33,809 nucleotides of DNA, taken from Acidovorax sp. CF316. GTDB lineage: Bacteria > Pseudomonadota > Gammaproteobacteria > Burkholderiales > Burkholderiaceae_C. This document shows, one piece after another, positions 29,474 to 33,809 of the stretch; the first letter of the stretch is position 1, and each line of letters begins with the position of its first letter. Position numbers and translations under genes: made by a program. The notes below the pieces were generated by a model. That model was not told where the DNA came from and searched no databases. It saw only the letters and a list, made by a program, of their open reading frames with translations. The stretch is from positions 1 to 33,809 of the forward strand of contig NZ_AKJX01000146.1 in assembly GCF_000276605.1 (NCBI RefSeq), written 5' to 3'.

Positions 29474-30637
29474 TCAGGCTTTGAGGGGCGCTACGTCCAC
29501 CCAGCGGCGTTCCTTCCAGCTTTCCAGGGCGGCTTCCACCAGCTGCACGCCCTTGGCGCCTTCGGGCAGGGTCCATTGGTAGGGGGCGTCTTCCACCACG
29601 TGGCGGATGAAGTGCTCCCACTGGATCTTGAAGCCGTTGTCGTAGACCTGCGAGTCGGGGATCTCCTGCCACTGGTCGAAGAAGTTCATGCTTTGCTTCT
29701 CATCGGGGTTCCACACCGGGCGCGGCGTGGCCACGCGGCTTTGCGCGCGGCAGCTGGACAGGCCGGCCACGGCCGAGCCGTCGGTGCCGTCCACGTGGAA
29801 GGTGACCAGGTCGTCGCGGCGCACGCGCGTGGCCCAGCTCATGTTGAGCTGCGCGATCACCGGCTCGCCGTTGTGGCCGGTGAGTTCGCAGGTGGCATAG
29901 GCGGCATCGTCGGCCGTGGCCTTGTACGGCTGGCCGGCCTCGTCCCAGCGCTGAGGGATGTGGGTGGCGCCGATGCACGAGACCGATTTGACCTCGCCGA
30001 ACAGGTTGTCCAGCACGTAGCGCCAGTGGCACATCATGTCCAGGATCATGCCGCCGCCGTCTTCGCTGCGGTAGTTCCAGCTCGGGCGCTGGATGGGCTG
30101 CAGGTCGCCCTCGAACACCCAGTAGCCGAACTCCAGGCGCACGCTCAGCATGCGGCCGAAGAAGCCCGCGCGGCGCAGCATGTCGAGCTTGCGCAGGCCG
30201 GGCAGGAAGAGCTTGTCCTGCACCGCGCCGTGCTTGAGGCCCGAGCCCGAGGCCAGGCGCGCGATCTCCACCGCCTCGTTGAGGTTGGTGGCGATGGGCT
30301 TTTCGCAGTACACATGCTTGCCCGCGCGGATCGCCTTGGCGAGCAGGGTGGGGCGCATCTGTGTGGTGCCGGCGTCGAAGAACACGGTGTCCTCGGGGTT
30401 GGCGAGCGCGGCGTCGAGGTCCGTGCCCCAGCGCGCGATGCCATGCGCCTTGGCCAGCGCCTCCATCTTCTCGGCGTTGCGGCCGATCAGGATGGGGTCG
30501 GGCATCACGCGGTTGCCGTTGGAAAGCACCACGCCGCCCTGCGCGCGGATGGCGCAGATGGAGCGGATCAGATGCTGGTTCATGCCCATGCGGCCGGTGA
30601 CGCCGTGCATGATGAGTCCGAGTCGTTGGGTGGCCAT
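29474..30637 (-). CDS. Gfo/Idh/MocA-family NAD(P)-dependent dehydrogenase
   Basis: The product is 387 residues from the ATG at 30637 (MATQRLGLIMHGVTGRMGMNQHL); the upstream in-frame ATG at 30706 has no supporting homology. A nucleotide-binding half carries a GxxGRMG turn rather than the usual GxGxxG, and the family's YCEKPIATN motif (about residues 112-120, catalytic-loop Lys) is present. The C-terminal half is the substrate-binding beta-sheet domain (GGGMILDMMCHWRYVLDNLFGEVKSVSC). Members oxidise hydroxyl groups of sugars or inositols. The start and GRMG loop are unusual and slightly recall DapB-type proteins. It is the second gene of the minus-strand catabolic unit, 105 bp after the Bug gene. 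Confidence 0.88.
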   Translation of the reverse strand: MATQRLGLIMHGVTGRMGMNQHLIRSICAIRAQGGVVLSNGNRVMPDPILIGRNAEKMEALAKAHGIARWGTDLDAALANPEDTVFFDAGTTQMRPTLLAKAIRAGKHVYCEKPIATNLNEAVEIARLASGSGLKHGAVQDKLFLPGLRKLDMLRRAGFFGRMLSVRLEFGYWVFEGDLQPIQRPSWNYRSEDGGGMILDMMCHWRYVLDNLFGEVKSVSCIGATHIPQRWDEAGQPYKATADDAAYATCELTGHNGEPVIAQLNMSWATRVRRDDLVTFHVDGTDGSAVAGLSSCRAQSRVATPRPVWNPDEKQSMNFFDQWQEIPDSQVYDNGFKIQWEHFIRHVVEDAPYQWTLPEGAKGVQLVEAALESWKERRWVDVAPLKA

Positions 30638-30742
30638 GGTGTCGGTCCGTTTCAGTTCTAAAGTTACAAAAAAGAATGGGGCAAAGGCGCGGCCTGGCCA
30701 CCCCATGGCAGGGGCGGGTGGTGCGTTGCGGCGCGCAGGGAA

Positions 30743-31735
30743 TTACTGGGTGGGCTGGAGACCGGCCGCCTTGACCAGCGCGGCGTTGTTCTTGATCTCG
30801 TCCTTGATGTAGGCGTCGAACTGCTCGGGCTTGAGCGTCCAGGCATCGGCGCCGAGCTTGAGGAAGCGCTCCTTCACCTCGGGCGTGGCCAGGGCCTTGA
30901 CCACCTCGTCGTGCAGGCGGTTGACGATGTCGCGCGGCGTCTTGGCCGGCACCATCATGCCGATCCAGAAATTGAATTCCGAGCCCGGCACGCCGGCCTC
31001 GGCCGTGGTGGGCACGTCGGGCAGGGCGGCGGCGCGCTTGGGCGAGCCCACGGCCAGCGCCAGCAGCTGGCCGTCCTTGATCTGGCCGATGACGGGCGCG
31101 ATGGGCGAGAAGTAGTAGTCCACGCGGCCCGACAGCACCTCGGTCACGGCCTCGGCCGAGCCCTTGAAGGGGATGTTGGTCGCATCGATCTTGGCGGCCA
31201 GCTTGAACTTCTCGGCGTTCAGGTGCGTGGCGCTGCCCTGGCCGGCCGAGGCGAAGTTCACCGTGCCGGGCTTGGCCTTGGCCGAAGCCACCAGGTCCTG
31301 CAGCGTCTTGATGCCCTTGGCGGGCGAGATCACCAGCGCATTGGGCAGCGAGGAGATCGGCGTCACGCCCGCGAAGTCGCCCGTGGTGTCGAAGGGCAGC
31401 TTGGCGAAGGTCAGCGGGCTCACCGTGTGCGAGGAGGAATGGATCATCACCGTGTAGCCGTCGGGCGCGGCCGTGGCCACTGCCTGCTGGCCGATGGTGC
31501 CGCTGGCGCCGCCGCGGTTGTCCACCACCAGCGACTGGCCCATGCTCTGGCCCATCTTGTCGGCGATGGCGCGCGCAATGATGTCGGTGGTGCTGCCCGC
31601 GGCGAAGGGCACGATCACGCGGATGGGCTTGGTGGGGTAGCCGCCCTGCGCGAGGGCGCTGAACGACAGCGACGTGAGCGCGGCCGCCGCCAGGGCGGTG
31701 GTCGCAGCGCGGCGGGTGGTGCGGATGAAGGGCAT
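30743..31735 (-). CDS. Bug/TctC-type tripartite tricarboxylate receptor
   Basis: The product is 330 residues from the ATG at 31735, with CGGAGA upstream; an ATG at 31810 lies upstream of the operator and was rejected. A signal peptide (cleavage after ALA near residue 29) precedes the typical Bug sequence YPTKPIRVIVPFAAGSTTDIIARAIADKMGQSMGQSLVVDNRGGASGTIGQQAVATAAPDGYTVM, then the ligand-loop region around TVSPLTF and SLPNALVISPAKGIKTLQDLVASAKAKPGTVNFASAGQGSATHL. These periplasmic receptors are abundant in Burkholderiales and usually lack adjacent TctA/TctB membrane genes, as here. It probably brings in or senses the substrate of the enzymes encoded downstream. An 18-bp operator shared with the TetR gene lies 39 bp before the ATG. 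Confidence 0.92.
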   Translation of the reverse strand: MPFIRTTRRAATTALAAAALTSLSFSALAQGGYPTKPIRVIVPFAAGSTTDIIARAIADKMGQSMGQSLVVDNRGGASGTIGQQAVATAAPDGYTVMIHSSSHTVSPLTFAKLPFDTTGDFAGVTPISSLPNALVISPAKGIKTLQDLVASAKAKPGTVNFASAGQGSATHLNAEKFKLAAKIDATNIPFKGSAEAVTEVLSGRVDYYFSPIAPVIGQIKDGQLLALAVGSPKRAAALPDVPTTAEAGVPGSEFNFWIGMMVPAKTPRDIVNRLHDEVVKALATPEVKERFLKLGADAWTLKPEQFDAYIKDEIKNNAALVKAAGLQPTQ

Positions 31736-31773
31736 GGATTTGTCTCCGTTGGCAGGCTTGGACTTGCTCTTTA

Positions 31774-31791
31774 ATTCACTGATTGGTGAAT
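31774..31791. promoter_or_regulatory. TetR-type operator before the Bug gene
   Basis: ATTCAC-TGATTG-GTGAAT is an 18-bp site with perfect 6-bp arms. It matches 14 of 18 bases of the site in front of the TetR gene at 32940-32957. It lies 39-56 bp upstream of the Bug start codon on the minus strand, the usual promoter position, so the regulator probably represses this catabolic unit. Confidence 0.72.
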
Positions 31792-31931
31792 AGAGCAGAT
31801 TTTTAGGCATTGCTGCGCCTGCGTCAACGTAGACGCGTTCAATGGAGCTAGGTATTTACCCGTGGGCCGGGTGAGGCAGGGACCGAGGGCAGCGGTGCGC
31901 GGCACCCAAGGGCGCGCGCTGCGGCTGCAGG

Positions 31932-32264
31932 TCAGCGAGGCGGCTTCTTGCGCAGCCTGGCGAGTGCATACCCGGTAAAGCCCTGGTGCACGAAGCCGCC
32001 GAGCGCCATGAGCGGGATCCATGCGGCGGCATAGTGCGGAAGGCTGAGCAGCAGGCCGAGGGCAAGCAACAGGCTTGCGGCAAAGAGCAGGTCGCGCCAT
32101 GCAAACAGGCGCGCGCAGCCTTCGATCCCTTCGGGGGGGCGCACGATCCACTGGCGCGTGAGTTCGACACGCTTGCCGGTGGCCAGCTGGTAGGCGCGCC
32201 AGAGAAGAAAGGCGGCCAGGGCTGCGGGTGCGATGACGAAGAGCAGGAGCGTTGTGATGTACAT
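31932..32264 (-). CDS. Small two- or three-helix membrane protein
   Basis: The product is 110 residues from the ATG at 32264, 15 bp after the TetR stop on the same strand. Helices are predicted near 3-23 (ITTLLLFVIAPAALAAFLLW), 57-74 (LLFAASLLLALGLLLSL) and possibly 77-95. It has a positively charged C-terminus (RLRKKPPR). No family was recognised. It may be co-transcribed with the TetR gene; a functional link is not visible. Confidence 0.6.
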   Translation of the reverse strand: MYITTLLLFVIAPAALAAFLLWRAYQLATGKRVELTRQWIVRPPEGIEGCARLFAWRDLLFAASLLLALGLLLSLPHYAAAWIPLMALGGFVHQGFTGYALARLRKKPPR

Positions 32265-32279
32265 GGAGCGTAGTTTTCC

Positions 32280-32930
32280 TCAGCCCTTCAGCACATAGCC
32301 CAGGATCACATCGCACATGTGCGTGAGCCGCTCGTTGCGGGCCTTGGGGGTCATCAGGTCGCGCCCGAAGATGGCCGACAGGGTGTGGTTGTTCGACAGG
32401 TAGAAGTACGACAGCCCGGCGATCGAGACATACAGCTGCAGCGGGTCCACCCCGCCGCGAAAGCTGCCCTCGCGCCGGCCGCGTTCCAGCACCTCGCCCA
32501 GCATGGCGATCAGCGGCGAGTTCATCTCGCGCGCGCGCTGCGACTCCTGCAGGTGGCGCGCCCTGTGCAGGTTGGCGCTGTTGAGCAGGGTCAGGAACTG
32601 CGGGTTCTCGAGGTAATACACCCAGGTGAACTCCACCAGCCGGCGGATCGCGGTGGCGGGCTCCAGCTCCACCAGGTTGAGCTTGCGCTCCTCCTCGCGG
32701 ATGTGCCGGTAGGCCTGCTCGAGCACGGCCTGGAAGAGCTTTTCCTTGTCCTCGAAGTAGTAGTAGATCAGCCGCTTGTTCAGGCCGGCGCGCTCGGCGA
32801 TGCGGTCCATGCGGGCACCGCCCAGGCCGTGCTCGGCGAATTCGCCGCGCGCCGCGACCAGGATCTCGCCCTGGGAACGGTCGGCGTCCCGCTGGCGCTC
32901 CTTCGAAGTGGTCTCGGTGTCTTTGCTCAT
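32280..32930 (-). CDS. TetR-family regulator of the catabolic cluster
   Basis: The product is 216 residues from the ATG at 32930 (MSKDTETTSKERQRDADRSQGEILVAARGEFAEHGLGGARMDRIAERAGLNKRLIYYYFEDKEKLFQAVLEQAY). The TetR helix-turn-helix is at about 20-67. The frame runs on upstream, but that part crosses the operator and lacks homology, so it was left out. The ligand domain (about 80-210, LVEFTWVYYLENPQFLTLLNSANLHRARHLQES) resembles the TetR groups that control degradation genes. An 18-bp operator sits 9 bp before the start codon and a similar one before the Bug gene. It therefore probably represses itself and the cluster, with a pathway intermediate as inducer (inference). Confidence 0.92.
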   Translation of the reverse strand: MSKDTETTSKERQRDADRSQGEILVAARGEFAEHGLGGARMDRIAERAGLNKRLIYYYFEDKEKLFQAVLEQAYRHIREEERKLNLVELEPATAIRRLVEFTWVYYLENPQFLTLLNSANLHRARHLQESQRAREMNSPLIAMLGEVLERGRREGSFRGGVDPLQLYVSIAGLSYFYLSNNHTLSAIFGRDLMTPKARNERLTHMCDVILGYVLKG

Positions 32931-32939
32931 GCCTGAATA

Positions 32940-32957
32940 ATTCACTAAATGGTTAAC
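32940..32957. promoter_or_regulatory. TetR-type operator before its own gene
   Basis: ATTCAC-TAAATG-GTTAAC shares 14 of 18 bases with the site at 31774-31791. One arm is identical and the other differs at two positions. It begins 9 bp upstream of the TetR ATG, so binding should block transcription or translation start (autorepression). Confidence 0.65.
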
Positions 32958-33219
32958 AAAATCCAGTCCTGTAGCGACCAGGTGCAGGTTTTGTGGCGGC
33001 GGTGCACGGTGCGGCGAGGGTTTCCCGCGGGAACGGGGGACTATAGCGAGCGCGCGGCCAGGCCCCTGGCTGGCGCCGTTCCATATGCGCAGCGTATGGA
33101 GCTGCCCTGTGCGGGCTATTTGACGGGGGCCAAGGGGCTTTCTACGATGCACGATGGCCCTCTTGCCCGCCCCTGCCTCCCCCGAGAACCGCACAACACA
33201 CGCCGGAGACGAATCGCCC
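32958..33219. other. Intergenic region upstream of the last gene
   Basis: This 262-bp stretch separates the TetR gene from the lipoprotein hydrolase gene, which point away from each other. It holds an imperfect palindrome, CCATATGC at 33081-33088 and GCGTATGG at 33092-33099 (8-bp arms, one mismatch, 3-nt spacer), of unknown meaning. GGAG at 33205-33208 is the ribosome site of the next gene. No gene is supported here. Confidence 0.5.
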
Positions 33220-33809
33220 ATGCACCCCCTTCGCACCCTTTGTAGCCTTCGCGCGCCCATGGCGCTGCGCCTGTCCCTGCTGGGCCTGGCGGCCGGCCTG
33301 CTGGCGGCCTGCGCGCCGATGAAGACACCGCCGGCCGCCGGCGTGGGCACTGCCGTGCCGGCCAGCAAGGAGGCAGCGCCCGTCGCCACGGCCTGCCCCA
33401 AGGACATCGAGGCCATTGCGCGCTGCCTGTCGGGCCAGGACTCGGCCGGGGCCTACTACCTCATCGCCATGCCCAACGCCTGGAACCAGGTGCTGGTGAT
33501 GCATTCGCACGGCGGCCCCACGCTGGGCGCACCCAAGGCCGAGCGCGCGGTGGAGGACCTGGAGCGCTGGTCCATCATGGTCCGTGCCGGCTATGCCTGG
33601 GCCGGCAGCACCTTCCGCCAGGGCGGGGTGGCCGTGCGCGCCGCGGCCGAGGACACCGAGCGCCTGCGCCGCATCTTCGTGGCCCAGGTGGCCCAGCCGC
33701 GCCGCACCATCCTGCACGGCCAGTCCTGGGGGGCCGGCGTGGCGGCCATGGGCGCCGACATGTTCGGCCACGGCGCGGTCAGCCCCCGGCCCTACGATGC
33801 CGTGCTGCT
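33220..33809 (+). CDS. Alpha/beta hydrolase lipoprotein, 3' end missing
   Basis: The frame is open from the ATG at 33220 to the window end (196 complete codons). A signal peptide ends in a lipobox (LLAAC, lipidated Cys about residue 31). The mature part has an oxyanion-type HSHGG (about 95-99) and a nucleophile elbow GQSWG (Ser about 169), as in alpha/beta hydrolases. The remaining acid and histidine of the triad lie past the end. A GGAG site lies 11 nt before the start. The substrate is unknown. Like the gene at 746 it is a lipoprotein hydrolase, but the visible sequences are not close. It is divergent from the TetR gene. Confidence 0.78.
   Translation, partial: MHPLRTLCSLRAPMALRLSLLGLAAGLLAACAPMKTPPAAGVGTAVPASKEAAPVATACPKDIEAIARCLSGQDSAGAYYLIAMPNAWNQVLVMHSHGGPTLGAPKAERAVEDLERWSIMVRAGYAWAGSTFRQGGVAVRAAAEDTERLRRIFVAQVAQPRRTILHGQSWGAGVAAMGADMFGHGAVSPRPYDAVL

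Noticed and set aside
32931-33416. Extended TetR protein starting at 33416
   Set aside because: The added region crosses the operator and lacks any regulator-like sequence; the ATG at 32930 begins a normal-length TetR protein.
33142-33771. Minus-strand frame at the window end
   Set aside because: The plus strand holds a lipoprotein hydrolase with signal peptide, lipobox and GQSWG; the minus frame is its shadow.
1-33809. CRISPR array, tRNA/rRNA genes, insertion sequences or phage genes
   Set aside because: No regularly spaced repeats, no cloverleaf or rRNA-like stretches and no transposase or integrase motifs were seen when reading both strands.

Overview
The window is about 33.8 kb of very GC-rich, gene-dense DNA with protein families typical of the Burkholderiales, most likely Comamonadaceae (Acidovorax, Alicycliphilus or Delftia-like). 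Evidence is the codon bias, a Bug/TctC-type solute receptor, the DUF3649/DUF3325 iron-locus proteins and a short palindromic repeat of the style I associate with this family. Genus is not decidable from sequence reading alone. I see no rRNA, tRNA, CRISPR array, insertion sequence or phage gene. All the real genes look intact except the two cut by the window edges.

Layout. (1) 1-4020: the end of a CsgG/LpoB-like protein, a lipoprotein alpha/beta hydrolase, a secreted protein of unknown function (minus) and a flavin reductase-like protein (minus). (2) 4183-17522: a 13-kb plus-strand iron island. It has a Fur box, a FecI-type sigma factor, a FecR-type anti-sigma factor, a TonB-dependent siderophore receptor with a signalling (STN) domain, a PepSY-TM membrane protein (candidate ferrisiderophore reductase), two DUF4198 proteins, DUF3649 and DUF3325 membrane proteins, a MacA/MacB/NodT tripartite exporter and a divergent Fur-family regulator. 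The same bipartite motif, with identical 14-nt spacing, precedes fecR and the receptor and is the best candidate for the promoter read by the FecI-type sigma factor.

(3) 17576-22447: a LacI regulator divergent from an frcBCAK-like sugar ABC transporter and kinase operon. Tandem palindromic operators overlap the -35 box, and a 105-bp element with imperfect inverted termini follows the last gene. (4) 22471-25017: a LysR regulator divergent from a tautomerase, with a good LysR box, then a small membrane protein and a DUF4124-type secreted protein. (5) 25126-27315: an AraC regulator divergent from an MFS exporter.

(6) 27347-32930: a minus-strand catabolic cluster with a Bug receptor, a Gfo/Idh/MocA dehydrogenase, a DUF993 aldolase-like protein and a sugar-phosphate isomerase/epimerase-like protein. 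Upstream on the same strand are a small membrane protein and a TetR regulator. Nearly the same 18-bp operator lies in front of tetR and in front of the Bug gene, which links the regulator to the cluster. (7) 33220-end: the start of a second lipoprotein alpha/beta hydrolase, cut by the window end.

How the genes work together. The iron island reads as a complete uptake, reduction and efflux unit for a siderophore, with no siderophore biosynthesis genes in view, so a xenosiderophore is a reasonable inference. It resembles in composition the pyoverdine reduction (FpvG-type) and recycling (PvdRT-OpmQ) modules of Pseudomonas, here arranged as one co-directional block with its own Fur-like protein that lacks the usual metal-sensing histidines. 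The DUF993/dehydrogenase/isomerase cluster has an unknown substrate and is the best candidate for an undescribed catabolic pathway.
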